Assembly (NCBI RefSeq): GCF_026870175.2
Contig: NZ_CP113977.2
Location: 2,914,001-2,978,000 of the forward strand
Length of the DNA stretch: 64,000 bases
DNA from: Flavobacterium aestivum
Lineage (GTDB): Bacteria > Bacteroidota > Bacteroidia > Flavobacteriales > Flavobacteriaceae
Direction of reading: 5' to 3'
Part shown: positions 32,888 to 43,295 of the stretch, piece by piece
How positions within the stretch are numbered: the stretch's first letter is position 1
How the letters are laid out: each line of letters begins with the position of its first letter
The notes under the pieces: generated by a model
What the model was told of the DNA's origin: nothing
The model's input: only the letters and a program-made list of their open reading frames with translations
Databases searched by the model: none
Translations under genes and position numbers: made by a program

Positions 32888-35512
32888 ATGGCAAGTTTAG
32901 CAACGATTAACGTAAAATTTCAAGTCGATTTAAAGCAGTTCTCTACGGGGATGCAAAACTCGTTACGTGAAATTGATAAGTTTGGTCAAAAAATGCAAAA
33001 AGTAGGTCGTGGAATGACTACTTGGCTTACTGCTCCTATTTTAGCTGCTGGTGGTGCTTCAACAAAAATGGCTTCAGATTATGTTGAAAGTGTGAATAAA
33101 GTCGATGTGGCTTTTAATACTTCTTCAGAATCGGTTAAAAAATTCGGGAAAACATCACTAGAAACTTTTGGTATTGCCGAAGGTACCGCTTTGGATATGG
33201 CGGCGGCGTATGGTGATATGGGTACGTCTATGGATTTGACTACTGACCAAGCGGCTAAGATGTCTACTGGATTGGTGGGATTGGCTGGTGATATGGCATC
33301 GTTTAAAAACATTGGTATAGATCAGGCAAATACTGCTTTGACAGGGATTTTTACAGGAGAAACGGAATCTCTTAAAAAGCTCGGAATCGTAATGACCGAG
33401 CAAAATTTACAGCAATTTGCGTTGTCAAAGGGGATACGTACTTCAATAAAAGATATGGATCAAGCATCTAAGGTAAATCTTAGATACGCCTATATAATGA
33501 GTGTGACTACAAATGCGCAGGGTGATTTTGCAAGAACTGGAGGTGGTTCGGCAAATCAAACCCGTATTTTTACAGAGTCTCTTAAGCAACTAGGTCAGCA
33601 ATTTGGGCAAGTTATTTTGCCGTACTACACAAAATTTGTTACCGCTGTAAACGGCATGGTAAAAGGATTGATGGGGCTTTCCGAAGGAACTAAAACAACT
33701 GTTTTGGTGGTGGCTGGATTGGTTGCTGTGGCAGGTCCTTTGCTTGTGGTTATTGGTTCTATTGCTGCGGGAATACCGCCTTTGGTGGTTGGGTTTACTG
33801 CATTGCGAACCGCTTTTACTGCGCTTTCTGCTTCGATGATGGCGAATCCTTTAACGGCTTTGGCTTTGATAGCTGCCGCAACGGCTACAGCAATTATATT
33901 ATTGAATAACAATACTGAAAAGGCGGTTACTTCGCAAATGGCTTTAAATGAAGCGGTCAAGCAAGGAAACGAAAACGCAGCGGCTGAAGTGGGTACTTTA
34001 GATAAATTATACGCTTCTGCTACCAATGTAAAATCGGAGACTATAGAACGCAAAAAAGCAGTTGACGATTTACAGGCTTTATATCCAGCTTATTTTGGAA
34101 ATCTGAAAGATGAAATTATATTAAATGGAAAAGCCGAAACTGCCTATAAAAATTTGCGTGAAGCTATTTTTAATAAAAGCCGTGCAACGGCAGTAGATAA
34201 TGAGTTGCAAAAGCGTGCTAATGATCGTGTGGGTCAAGAAATGGAGTTGCGAAATAAAATAGCTGCTACCGAGGATGAAATTGCAAGAATCCGTAAAGGG
34301 GCTAATGTTATTGTTTTGCAGGAAGCGAGTGCTTCCGAAAAAACGGCAGCGGTTACCGTTACAAAATCGGAATTGATAAAAGCGCAAACGGACTTGTTAA
34401 GAATCCAAAATGCAGATCTTAAAAAATTCACACAGGATAATTTAAAAGCTGATGAAGTTCTTTTTTCAGCCAAAGAGGAATATCTTAAAAAAACTGGGAA
34501 ACTTGAAGAAAACGAAGCTTTAAAACTAAAGGATATTAAAATAGGTACCGATGCTATTAAGGATAGTATTGAGGCATTGCGTCCTGGTACGATTGCGTAT
34601 TATGAAAGCTTAATTAAGCTACAGCAAGAAGATCAAAAAAACAACGCCTTAAGTAATGCAGAATGGCTAAAAAAACAATCCTTAATTGATGATTATCAAA
34701 AAAAGATTGAAGAAATAAGTAAAAAAAAGCAAATAAAATTACCAAAAGCGCCTCTTGCTGATGATGCGCAGACTAATACTGAAATTCCTGAATTTTCATT
34801 GGAGCAATTAAAAAGCCAGCAATCTTATTTTGAAAAACTAAGGGAGCAATATTCAACCACGGCTGAGGAGTATGGAAAATTAACCACTCAGGTTAATAAT
34901 ACGCAAATGAAAATACAGGCGATAGAGGGAGTTGATGAAGCGAAAACAAAAGTTGATCAACTTACTGAAAGTCAAAAAAGATTAATTGAAGTAGGTGAGT
35001 TAACGAGTCAGTCTGTTTCGGATGCGTTTTCTTCTTTGTCTGCTTCGCTTGTAGAATCTTTAGGGCTTGCTAAAAATGGTTTTGGTGGTTTTCTTTCGGG
35101 AATGCTTCAAACGGTGACAAAATTAATTGCGATGATGTTAGCTTCGGCAATTTCGCAATCCATAGCGGGTGCTACGGCCACGGGAACGGCTACGGGTCCA
35201 GCGGCAGTTTTTACAACGCCAGCGTTTATTGCTACAGCTGTGGGTGGTGTTTTGGCGGCTTTTGCTGCAATCCCAAAATTTGAAACTGGAGGAATAGTTG
35301 GTGGGACATCTTTTTATGGTGATAAAATTTTGGCTCGAGTAAATAGTGGTGAAATGATTTTTAATAGCGATCAACAACGTCGTTTACATGGAATGCTTTC
35401 GGATGGCGGCGGCTCGGGTGGTGGTGCATTCATTGCTGATGTAAAATTAAAAGGAAATGATATTTGGTTGTCGTTCAAGCGCACCGAGGAACTTAAAAAC
35501 CGTATAGGATAA
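32888..35512 (+). CDS. tail tape measure protein
   Basis: 874 residues setting tail length; at roughly 1.5 angstrom per residue, as seen in siphoviruses, this suggests a tail near 130 nm. N-terminal coiled-coil start (LRKIDKFGQKMQKVGRG-like, residues about 25-45), then AAAYGDMGTSMDLTTDQAAK, long helices, hydrophobic stretches near residues 265-345, a Lys/Glu-rich central part, and a C-terminal hydrophobic part near residues 715-800. The start at ATG 32888 lies 10 bp after the chaperone extension. It ends one base into the next gene's start (TAATG). Confidence 0.9.
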   Translation: MASLATINVKFQVDLKQFSTGMQNSLREIDKFGQKMQKVGRGMTTWLTAPILAAGGASTKMASDYVESVNKVDVAFNTSSESVKKFGKTSLETFGIAEGTALDMAAAYGDMGTSMDLTTDQAAKMSTGLVGLAGDMASFKNIGIDQANTALTGIFTGETESLKKLGIVMTEQNLQQFALSKGIRTSIKDMDQASKVNLRYAYIMSVTTNAQGDFARTGGGSANQTRIFTESLKQLGQQFGQVILPYYTKFVTAVNGMVKGLMGLSEGTKTTVLVVAGLVAVAGPLLVVIGSIAAGIPPLVVGFTALRTAFTALSASMMANPLTALALIAAATATAIILLNNNTEKAVTSQMALNEAVKQGNENAAAEVGTLDKLYASATNVKSETIERKKAVDDLQALYPAYFGNLKDEIILNGKAETAYKNLREAIFNKSRATAVDNELQKRANDRVGQEMELRNKIAATEDEIARIRKGANVIVLQEASASEKTAAVTVTKSELIKAQTDLLRIQNADLKKFTQDNLKADEVLFSAKEEYLKKTGKLEENEALKLKDIKIGTDAIKDSIEALRPGTIAYYESLIKLQQEDQKNNALSNAEWLKKQSLIDDYQKKIEEISKKKQIKLPKAPLADDAQTNTEIPEFSLEQLKSQQSYFEKLREQYSTTAEEYGKLTTQVNNTQMKIQAIEGVDEAKTKVDQLTESQKRLIEVGELTSQSVSDAFSSLSASLVESLGLAKNGFGGFLSGMLQTVTKLIAMMLASAISQSIAGATATGTATGPAAVFTTPAFIATAVGGVLAAFAAIPKFETGGIVGGTSFYGDKILARVNSGEMIFNSDQQRRLHGMLSDGGGSGGGAFIADVKLKGNDIWLSFKRTEELKNRIG

Positions 35513-38262
35513 TGAAAGGTTATTACATTGATATAATCGACCAGGTACTTAACGAAAGTCTTTTTGTTATCGAAGTGGCTTCTAAGTCGGGGGTGACTCT
35601 TTTTTGGAATGGTGGAGACGCGAAAGACGAGCTTAAAATTGTTGGCTCTAGCCTTGAATTTGATATTGCTCATAGAGAAAAAGTCGATGCGAAGTTTATT
35701 AAATTTTTTACTGGTAATGAAATTCGTTTCAAGGTTGAATTGCGTAAATATGCAGATGATGGACTTGTATGGCGAGGTCATTTAATTCCTGATACATACT
35801 CAGAGCCATATACGAATGGGGTAACTTTTGTAAAAATAAAGGGTACCTGCGGGTTGGGGCGTCTAAAAGGTAAATACTTGCCTGAGAGCTACTATCGTGA
35901 TGAAAAAAGCATAATCGATATACTTTGTAAAATTCTTTCGCTTACTGGGCTAGAAATGGATTTGTTTTTTAATCCAGCTATAGAAAACAGTTTAGAAAAA
36001 AGCTATAAAAACATTTTTATTGATACAGGAAGTTTTATTGATAATAATAAAAAGAAAGATTCTTATAACATCCTTGAAACTTTAATGAATGACATGCTTT
36101 GTGTGTGTTTTCAAGCGGACGGCCGTTGGAATATTGAAGGGATTAATCAACGTTCTGTTCGTTCGTATAAGGCTAAATTATACGATTTTCAAGGTAATGA
36201 AAAAGGGGTTTTGGAAGGGTTGAAATTGATTAAAAAAATTACGTCTTTGGCTAATCCAAATGTTACAATGGTGCCACCTTATAACATGATTACTGTAATG
36301 CATCCTAGAGTGCCTCAAAGTTTTCCTAATACTATTGCTAAAGAAAAAAATGAGGGTTGGGTTGTAGTAAGTGGTGTAAAAGGTGAAATATACGCTACAG
36401 ATTGGAATGGTAATAATGCGTATTATGCTAAGGCGATTGCGCCAGATTATTATGTTTCTTTAATGAAGTATTATACTCCTGAGTTTGTCCCACCAACAAC
36501 AACTCCATTCAATGCGGCTGATTTTATAAACTTAAAAAATAAAATTTTTGTTTATAAATATCAAAAATTAACAATCAAAGCTGTTTTTAAGTTATTAAAA
36601 TATTTAACTGGATTAACGCCTACTGATGTAATGGCAAATAATAATCCATTTTTATATGAGATTTTATTAAATGATGCAATTCTTTTTTCGAATAATAAAA
36701 CAACGATTCCGGAGAATGAAAATTTAATTTTTAAAGACGATGAAGCGAAATTAGATTTTGAAGTGATTATTCCTGAAGCGGGATTAATTGATATAAAAAT
36801 TTATCGTTCGGGTCAAGATGTTTATACATCAAATGTTAAAGGTTTTGAAATTCGAGAACTGGCAATCGCTCCGGTAAGTTTTGGTGAAAAATTAGAATTT
36901 ACGGATTTGATTAACGATGAATATACCATTGATAAAGATGTAGAGTTGACTTATGCTGATGATGATACGGCGTTTAGTAATTGCTTTCGATTAGCGAAAT
37001 TAAAAGAAGCTACGGAGGTTTTTAATACAATCGAAATTCCAATAATCTATAATTTTTCACAAAGCGGAAACTATTATTCAGTGGTTAATTTGGATGGCGC
37101 TAATTTGATTAAAGACAACATTGATACTACGGTATATGGTGGTGCTGTGTTAGAAAATTTAGAAGTGATCTATAACTACAATTCAAGTGAGCAAATGGTT
37201 GTAAAAACTGATTTTGCAATCGCATCGGGTAGTTTTTTGGTAAAAGTATATAAAAATGATGATTATGTAAATAGCCGTGTTGCTTGGTTGCAATGGACGG
37301 ATTCTATTTATAAAATAGAAACGAATAGATATGCTAAAACGGTGGCTAATGTTGTTCGTAGAATGTATAATGTGCCTTCAGAGAAATTAGACGCTGTGGC
37401 GGTAGATGCTGTAAAATTCAATGATTTGGTTTTATTTCATTATGTTAATGACAAACAGTTTGTGCCTACGAATTGTTCTTGGAATCTTGACGAAAATAAA
37501 ACAACGTTAACGCTATCTCGTGCTATATATCGTGATAGTGGTGATACAGGAGATAACCCCGAAAATATCCCTCCGATAGTAAATGCGGGGGTAGATATAG
37601 AGTTAAGTAATTCGCAAACAACCGCTTCGTTATTAGCAACGGCTTATGATACGGATGGTTATATAGCTTCTCAAAAATGGACTAAAATAATAGGTGGTTT
37701 TGGTGATGTGATTATGACTCCTTTGCAATTAGCTACCGATTTGCAAAATTTAACCGAAGATTTATACGAATACCAAATTCAAGTTACTGACAATGATGGT
37801 GCAACGGCTGTAGATTCTGTTAGATTGGTTCGTAAAAAGAGCTATGTGGTTTCTTTGCAAGAAACTGTTATTGTTCCTCCTGGTACAGTGCTTTTGCATT
37901 ATAAATACAAATTTAATATTGCTCCGAATATTGACCCTAGTTTTAATTTGGTATTAAAGGGTAAGGCTGGATTGTTTTCATATAGGGATGGAAATGTTTG
38001 GTTTAGAATTAGAAAAAACAATGTGTTGATTTTTGAATATAGTTTGCTGAATTTGGCAAATTATGAAGAAGTAAGTTTTTCTGTCGGGTATATTTCAACG
38101 GATGAAATTGTATTTGAAATTGAACAATGGGGAGAGTTTCCGGAAATTCATTACGGAAGTTCACATTTTAAAATAACTGAAATAAATTTTGTTAATGGTG
38201 CTGGAGATATTTCGGGATTGCCATTAGTTGGCCAGCCTGTGCATGGTTTTTATATTCCTTAA
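35512..38262 (+). CDS. tail tip / baseplate protein with an Ig-like (PKD/REJ-type) domain
   Basis: 916 residues. The N-terminal 110 residues have a beta-barrel-like pattern (YYIDIIDQVLNESLFVIEVA, IRFKVELRKYADDGLVWRGH) as in distal tail or hub proteins. A middle region of about 400 residues is large and divergent. Residues about 680-785 look like a PKD or REJ-type Ig domain: IPPIVNAGVDIELSNSQTTA, then DTDGYIASQKWTK, ending YEYQIQVTDNDGATAVDSVR. Such domains bind glycans or proteins. As the first gene after the tape measure it probably forms the tail tip. Adsorption specificity may lie in the C-terminal third. Confidence 0.72.
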   Translation: MKGYYIDIIDQVLNESLFVIEVASKSGVTLFWNGGDAKDELKIVGSSLEFDIAHREKVDAKFIKFFTGNEIRFKVELRKYADDGLVWRGHLIPDTYSEPYTNGVTFVKIKGTCGLGRLKGKYLPESYYRDEKSIIDILCKILSLTGLEMDLFFNPAIENSLEKSYKNIFIDTGSFIDNNKKKDSYNILETLMNDMLCVCFQADGRWNIEGINQRSVRSYKAKLYDFQGNEKGVLEGLKLIKKITSLANPNVTMVPPYNMITVMHPRVPQSFPNTIAKEKNEGWVVVSGVKGEIYATDWNGNNAYYAKAIAPDYYVSLMKYYTPEFVPPTTTPFNAADFINLKNKIFVYKYQKLTIKAVFKLLKYLTGLTPTDVMANNNPFLYEILLNDAILFSNNKTTIPENENLIFKDDEAKLDFEVIIPEAGLIDIKIYRSGQDVYTSNVKGFEIRELAIAPVSFGEKLEFTDLINDEYTIDKDVELTYADDDTAFSNCFRLAKLKEATEVFNTIEIPIIYNFSQSGNYYSVVNLDGANLIKDNIDTTVYGGAVLENLEVIYNYNSSEQMVVKTDFAIASGSFLVKVYKNDDYVNSRVAWLQWTDSIYKIETNRYAKTVANVVRRMYNVPSEKLDAVAVDAVKFNDLVLFHYVNDKQFVPTNCSWNLDENKTTLTLSRAIYRDSGDTGDNPENIPPIVNAGVDIELSNSQTTASLLATAYDTDGYIASQKWTKIIGGFGDVIMTPLQLATDLQNLTEDLYEYQIQVTDNDGATAVDSVRLVRKKSYVVSLQETVIVPPGTVLLHYKYKFNIAPNIDPSFNLVLKGKAGLFSYRDGNVWFRIRKNNVLIFEYSLLNLANYEEVSFSVGYISTDEIVFEIEQWGEFPEIHYGSSHFKITEINFVNGAGDISGLPLVGQPVHGFYIP

Positions 38263-38267
38263 TTATT

Positions 38268-38486
38268 ATGGCAAATAACATTCAAAGAATAGGGATAGGG
38301 AATAATAAATTTCCTGATGTGGATGAAAGTATTATCGATCCAGTTCCGGGGTATTTTACATTCGATAGTACTACGATAAGTTTTGATAGTATGGTAGATA
38401 CTTTTGATTTTGATATTATTCCGATAACACCAATAGTGATTCGGGATTACTCGGTAAAAGATTATTCAATAACTGATTATAAATAG
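38268..38486 (+). CDS. hypothetical small tail-region protein
   Basis: 72 residues, acidic, with repeated short motifs at the end (VIRDYSVKDYSITDYK) and PVPGYFTFDSTTISFDSMVD in the middle. No family recognised; position suggests a minor tail component. Confidence 0.55.
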   Translation: MANNIQRIGIGNNKFPDVDESIIDPVPGYFTFDSTTISFDSMVDTFDFDIIPITPIVIRDYSVKDYSITDYK

Positions 38487-38491
38487 AAAAT

Positions 38492-38998
38492 ATGACAATT
38501 ACTGCGATACGTGAATTAGTAACTACAAACTTAGGATCAGCATCCGATATACAGGCAACTGAACATCGTGATGTAGAATATGCAATTTTGGATTATATCG
38601 AAAATTTAGAAAACAGTATTACTAAATCAAAAGTGGTAATGCTAGATTCCTTCTTGACTGATCGGAATTATAGTGTTACCACGGGTTTAGCTTCTCCAAA
38701 AGTAATTACAGGTGTTTTGGCAATGTTGGTTTGTAAAGCAGCAAATAATGGTTTTGCTGAAGGTGATACAGTAACAGCTCCAACGCCTTATCCACAGGAT
38801 TCGGGAAGAACATCGGCTCAGGGAATTGGGGTGCAGTATAATAATGTAAATCCTGATGTTGTAAGAGTAATGGTAAATGATCAATTAACGATAATGACTC
38901 CTTACGATTCGGCGGCAAATGCAATAGCTAATAATGTTATTTTTTCGGGAGCTGCTACGGCAAATTGGTCTATAAAATTAATTATCGGATACGTTTAA
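38492..38998 (+). CDS. hypothetical tail-region protein
   Basis: 168 residues. The N-terminal helix (TAIRELVTTNLGSASDIQAT, then EHRDVEYAILDYIENLENS) precedes a beta-rich segment (VVMLDSFLTDRNYSVTTGLA ... KVITGVLAMLVC). Such helix plus trimeric-beta patterns are seen in phage fibre-associated proteins. The gene sits between tail tip and fibre genes, but the function is not established. Confidence 0.58.
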   Translation: MTITAIRELVTTNLGSASDIQATEHRDVEYAILDYIENLENSITKSKVVMLDSFLTDRNYSVTTGLASPKVITGVLAMLVCKAANNGFAEGDTVTAPTPYPQDSGRTSAQGIGVQYNNVNPDVVRVMVNDQLTIMTPYDSAANAIANNVIFSGAATANWSIKLIIGYV

Positions 38999-39010
38999 AA
39001 AATAACGATT

Positions 39011-41470
39011 ATGCAAGAAATATATAAAGGAGCGTTACCAAACGATAAAACAGGAACACCAGCAAGGCAAGCGGCACAAATTATCAATGATAATTTTAAA
39101 TATTTGGATGCAAAAATATCACATAAGGATGGTATTGTTGAATCTACTGGATGGGTAGAGTCGGGACAGGATAAAATAATGAATGTTTATTGGAAATGGA
39201 TAATTGATGCTATTGATTATACGAATCCAGCAGCGGTTACTTTAAATTTCCCCTATTCGTCTACTGGAAAGATGAGATTAGATTTGGTTGCTTTGACAAC
39301 TTCAAATACTGCTATTCGTATAGCGGGTCCTGAAAGTGTTTCTGATCCTATGACTCCGCCTCTTCCTGTTAATATGGTGCATGCGGGATTTGTTTTGGTT
39401 ACTGATTCTGAAGTTGGTGTTGTGACGCCTCCTGTTGTTGGTGATGCCTATGTTAAAAAAATGGAATCGCAAGATTTTATTGCTAACTACGGTACGACAA
39501 CGGTCATAGATCATGTGGACTTGATAGATGATAGAAGCTCTATTTCATTGGTTGGTTCGGCTACTGACGTAAAATCCGCGCAAGCTTCCGCGTCATTTAT
39601 TAGACCAGGTAAACCGCATTTCTTTAAAAATAGAACTGGTCATGATGTAAAACTTTGGCATTTGGCGGGAACGGGTAATATTAAATACTTTTTCCCGAAC
39701 GGATCGGATTTTATTGTAAAAAGTGGTGAAGTAATTGAGTTTAATATTAATGCGAATGACTCTACAGCAATTCGATTTGAGTATGTTGGGAAGTTAATTA
39801 CTGATAATGTAGCTGCTATAGCTTTGAAAATGGATTGGATTTTAGGGATTAATTCAATAACTGGAATAACCTATGCTCTGGGAGTAAATGATTATAAAAC
39901 TATTGGGGTTTTTAGCAATGCAAATCCAATAGCATTTACAGTTCCAACAAATGCTGTGGAGGCTGTTCCGATAGGGGTGACTTTTAGGTATACCGTACAG
40001 GGTGCTGGAACGGTTACAATTGGAGGTGCAGGAATTACTTTTATTCAAAACAATTTAGTTTTTATAACTGGAACATCGTTTGAAATTAAAAAAGTGGCTA
40101 TCAATACGTGGTCTGTTGATGGGAGTACTGTAATACCAGGTGCGAGAAAGCCTAATGTTTTATATTTAAGTGCTTCGGGTAATGATTCAACGGCGCTTCC
40201 TACTGATTCGTCTAAACCATTTTTAACATTAAATGCGTGTACTACTTGGTTAGCGGCTCAATCTCATTCAGGTTTAAACTGGTATATAGAGGTCCTTGAT
40301 AATGGGACTTATGTTCAAACAAACACTTTTACATTGCAAGGATTTAATATTATTAATAATAATGGAGGTACTATAAAGATTCAAAATAGTTTTTCTATAA
40401 CAAAGCAATGGATTTTTGACATGTTTAACGGTAACTTGGTTTTTGAAACAATTGTTGGTTCTGTATTAAGAAGTAATTCATATAAAGATACTGCCACAAC
40501 ATATATAGATCACTTTGTAAATAATGTGACATTTAATGATGCTCAAAATTTATTTTCTCCAGCAAATGATAGAGGATGGTTTAGATCATGCATTGGTCAA
40601 GATGGATTTTTTAATTGGCAGAATACAACTAACAATTCAAAAACATGCTTTGGTAATCAGATATTTTCAAATGCTGCGATAATGAATTTTGGTGTAGTTA
40701 CAAATAATGCAACAAATATTTATGGAGTAGATTTTTTTAATACAAATCAAGCGGAAAGTATACATAAAAGTTTCTTGTCAATAGAGTCTTATATAAACAA
40801 TACTGCATCAACTCAAATAATTACAATTAGGAATAGTGGTAGAGTAGGAGGGATAACATCTACGAGTGCAAATACAATATTAGCATTTAATGAGTTAATT
40901 CTTGATAAGAATGTTACTTATAATAATACAAGAATAAATGGTCATGATACAACAATAGTTGGTGCATCAGCTGTACCAGTAAGCCCGAAGTTGTTAGGAA
41001 ATGGATTTACAATTACATTTAATAATACTATTGGAACTGATCTGATTAATCAAGGTCGTAGCAGGCCTTTTGTGGCGACATATATTTCAAATACAATTTT
41101 ATTACAAAATGGCAATATATCAATAGCGGCTGGTAGTTCAATTGTTAGAATAATTCAATCTGATTTAAGAGCAGGAGAATATGGGGTGCAATTAGTGTTG
41201 GATAATTTTGTAATATCAAGTAGTACGGCGGGTGTGGTATTAATGAAAATAGTAAACTTACCTGGTGTGACAGCGGCAGGATTGTATCAAATTATATTTA
41301 AAAACTCTGTTAGGTTGATGAATAATACGTATATGATTCAGGCAGACGCGAATTCAGCGCAACCGGCTAATTTGATAGTAAAAGAAAATGCTTCAATATT
41401 TCACGATTTTGGAGCGATATCTTCAAACGCAAATATTCAAACAACTATTCCTTCAAATAACACATACTAA
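39011..41470 (+). CDS. tail fibre / receptor-binding protein with beta-helix-like repeats
   Basis: 819 residues. The first 50 residues (LPNDKTGTPARQAAQIINDN, then FKYLDAKI) resemble an attachment domain. The centre and C-terminal parts are rich in short Asn/Thr/Ile/Val strands and hydrophobic ladders (IINNNGGTIKIQNSFSITKQ, FETIVGSVLRSNS), like parallel beta-helices of fibre and tailspike proteins. A segment starting ARKPNVLYLSASGND and continuing STALPTDSSKPFLTLNACTT near residue 377 matches the entry to such a fold. It would bind the host surface; enzyme activity cannot be judged. Very Asn-rich composition is unlike the neighbours. Confidence 0.72.
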   Translation: MQEIYKGALPNDKTGTPARQAAQIINDNFKYLDAKISHKDGIVESTGWVESGQDKIMNVYWKWIIDAIDYTNPAAVTLNFPYSSTGKMRLDLVALTTSNTAIRIAGPESVSDPMTPPLPVNMVHAGFVLVTDSEVGVVTPPVVGDAYVKKMESQDFIANYGTTTVIDHVDLIDDRSSISLVGSATDVKSAQASASFIRPGKPHFFKNRTGHDVKLWHLAGTGNIKYFFPNGSDFIVKSGEVIEFNINANDSTAIRFEYVGKLITDNVAAIALKMDWILGINSITGITYALGVNDYKTIGVFSNANPIAFTVPTNAVEAVPIGVTFRYTVQGAGTVTIGGAGITFIQNNLVFITGTSFEIKKVAINTWSVDGSTVIPGARKPNVLYLSASGNDSTALPTDSSKPFLTLNACTTWLAAQSHSGLNWYIEVLDNGTYVQTNTFTLQGFNIINNNGGTIKIQNSFSITKQWIFDMFNGNLVFETIVGSVLRSNSYKDTATTYIDHFVNNVTFNDAQNLFSPANDRGWFRSCIGQDGFFNWQNTTNNSKTCFGNQIFSNAAIMNFGVVTNNATNIYGVDFFNTNQAESIHKSFLSIESYINNTASTQIITIRNSGRVGGITSTSANTILAFNELILDKNVTYNNTRINGHDTTIVGASAVPVSPKLLGNGFTITFNNTIGTDLINQGRSRPFVATYISNTILLQNGNISIAAGSSIVRIIQSDLRAGEYGVQLVLDNFVISSSTAGVVLMKIVNLPGVTAAGLYQIIFKNSVRLMNNTYMIQADANSAQPANLIVKENASIFHDFGAISSNANIQTTIPSNNTY

Positions 41471-41472
41471 TT

Positions 41473-41955
41473 ATGAAACTAATCGCCCAAAATTATGTCA
41501 GTCCAATAATCACAGAAGGTACTTTTCAAAATGTCTTTATTGAAGAAACTTCGATTCAGTTAAAGAGAAAAGACTCGCGCTTACGAATTGATTTCGATAT
41601 GTATTATATCAAAAATGGTTGTCCAATTGTTTTAGCTTCAAGCTATATCGCTTTTCAGGGTATGAATGATGATCCTAATTCTACTAATAGAAAAGCTACA
41701 TTTAAGTTTAATAATTCAGAAGAAGTACATGGATTAATCGAGTATGTTGCTCAAAATGGGGGGCAGTATCCAACTGATTATATAATGGTAGATTGGGGGT
41801 GTGCTAGTTATGAAGACGCATTGACTTATTTATTTGGTGGCTCTTTTCAGAATCCTGAATTGCATCCGGTGAATGACTTTGTAAGGGCATGGATATTAAA
41901 TACTGTAGTTATGAAAAGTGAATATATTGGCAATCAATTTCAGTTTGTAGAGTAA
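41473..41955 (+). CDS. hypothetical protein after the fibre gene
   Basis: 160 residues, beta-rich start (YVSPIITEGTFQNVFIEETS, RLRIDFDMYYIKNGCPIVLA) and helical end. No family recognised. It lies 3 bp after the fibre gene and overlaps the next gene by one base, so it may be a fibre chaperone or structural accessory protein. Confidence 0.6.
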   Translation: MKLIAQNYVSPIITEGTFQNVFIEETSIQLKRKDSRLRIDFDMYYIKNGCPIVLASSYIAFQGMNDDPNSTNRKATFKFNNSEEVHGLIEYVAQNGGQYPTDYIMVDWGCASYEDALTYLFGGSFQNPELHPVNDFVRAWILNTVVMKSEYIGNQFQFVE

Positions 41956-42272
41956 TGCTAGGCTTTATTCTTTTCATCGTTGCTTACTGTTTGTTTTGGC
42001 CGTTGTCAATTCTGAACTTATTTTTTGTAGAAGATAAAAAAGGTTATTTCCGTTCATCAGCATTATCCTTGGATAAATATGCAAATCGAGAGTTTAGGAC
42101 TCTTTGGAATAAAACATTGATAACAGCAAACGGTTACAAGTTTGGTGCTGAAAATGAAACGATATCTAGTGCGCTTGGTAAAAATCTACGGGATGGAACG
42201 CTAACTAAAACAGGGAAAATACTTGTTGCGATTCTGAGTGAAAAACATTGCTTAAATGCAATAGCTGAATAA
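41955..42272 (+). CDS. small membrane-anchored protein before the holin
   Basis: 105 residues with one hydrophobic segment at residues about 2-24 (LGFILFIVAYCLFWPLSILN), then a soluble basic part. It overlaps the preceding gene by one base. Its position just before the holin suggests a role at the membrane in lysis, for example as antiholin or a second holin, but no family is recognised. Confidence 0.55.
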   Translation: MLGFILFIVAYCLFWPLSILNLFFVEDKKGYFRSSALSLDKYANREFRTLWNKTLITANGYKFGAENETISSALGKNLRDGTLTKTGKILVAILSEKHCLNAIAE

Positions 42273-42321
42273 TTTAATAATAGCCTTAAATCAATTAATA
42301 ATTAACCTTAAAATAAAAAAA

Positions 42322-42831
42322 ATGAATATACATGAAGTTTTTGCGCACCCGATGATTAAGCCAGTTTCATTAGTAGTTGTTCCTCCATCAATAGTAATTG
42401 CTCCAGTTGTAAGATTGGAATCGGTAGTTTGGATTTTAGTGTGGCTTTTTTTGATTGATTTATTCAGCGGTTTATTAGCTTCTTATTTTAAATGGAAAAA
42501 AACAGCGGCTGAAGGGAGATATTTCTTCGGTCAGTCAGGTGGTTTTTCTAGTGATAAATTCAAAAAATGCTTTGTAAAAGGGATTGTTTACGGTGGATTT
42601 CCGTTGATAATTTTAAAGTTTCAACAGGTGTTTATGTTAAAAACTATATCTGTTAAGTATTTGACAGATTCGCAAATAGATGTTACAACTATTTGTCTTT
42701 TGGTTTTCTGTGCTAATGAATTTTTTTCCATTTTTTGGGAAAACCTACCGGAATGTGGTTTGAATTTACCGAAAGGAATTAGAAATTTAATAGTAGGAGT
42801 GAAAGATATTGCGAACGAAGTAAAAGAATAA
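42322..42831 (+). CDS. phage holin family protein
   Basis: 169 residues with about four hydrophobic segments: VSLVVVPPSIVIAPVV near 15, SVVWILVWLFLIDLFSGLL near 36, a stretch near 85-100 (VYGGFPLIILKFQ) and DVTTICLLVFCANEFFSIF near 125. The motif of a short loop with ASYFKWKKTAAEGRYFFGQ between spans is like the toxin-secretion/phage lysis holin family. It precedes the endolysin by 2 bp, as expected. Confidence 0.82.
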   Translation: MNIHEVFAHPMIKPVSLVVVPPSIVIAPVVRLESVVWILVWLFLIDLFSGLLASYFKWKKTAAEGRYFFGQSGGFSSDKFKKCFVKGIVYGGFPLIILKFQQVFMLKTISVKYLTDSQIDVTTICLLVFCANEFFSIFWENLPECGLNLPKGIRNLIVGVKDIANEVKE

Positions 42832-42833
42832 AT

Positions 42834-43289
42834 ATGAAACTATCTGAAAAAATGCTAGAAATAGCAATTACTCAAATTGGAAAACAAGAAAATCCATTAG
42901 GGTCAAATTGGGGAGAACCAGTTAAAAATTATTTAGAAAGTGTTGGAATTGGATTTCCGGCTAGTTGGTGTATGGCTTTTGTGTTTTGGTGCTCAAAAAA
43001 AGCGGCTGAAGCTTTAGTGGTAAAAAACACAGCAATTAAGACGGGTGGTGTGTTAAAAGCGTGGAACGATGCGCCAAAGGAAATGAAAGCTTTAGTGCCT
43101 TCTATAGGATCAGTTTTTATAATGGATTTCGGGAAGGGCTTGGGGCATACTGGTATAGTTGAGAAATTCGATGCTGCAAATATTTACACTATTGAAGGAA
43201 ATACAAATGATACAGGAAGTCGAGAGGGTATTGAGGTATGTCGTAAAACTAGAAAAAGAAGTGTTATTAAGGGATATTTAAATTATTAA
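42834..43289 (+). CDS. endolysin with CHAP amidase domain
   Basis: 151-residue peptidoglycan hydrolase made of one CHAP domain. The nucleophile is in ASWCMAFVFWCSK near residue 45, the His in GLGHTGIVEKFD near residue 104, and the third polar residue in TIEGNTNDTG near residue 121. It lacks a signal peptide, so it needs the upstream holin to reach the wall. Its start lies 2 bp after the holin stop. Confidence 0.88.
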   Translation: MKLSEKMLEIAITQIGKQENPLGSNWGEPVKNYLESVGIGFPASWCMAFVFWCSKKAAEALVVKNTAIKTGGVLKAWNDAPKEMKALVPSIGSVFIMDFGKGLGHTGIVEKFDAANIYTIEGNTNDTGSREGIEVCRKTRKRSVIKGYLNY

Positions 43290-43295
43290 AAAAAA

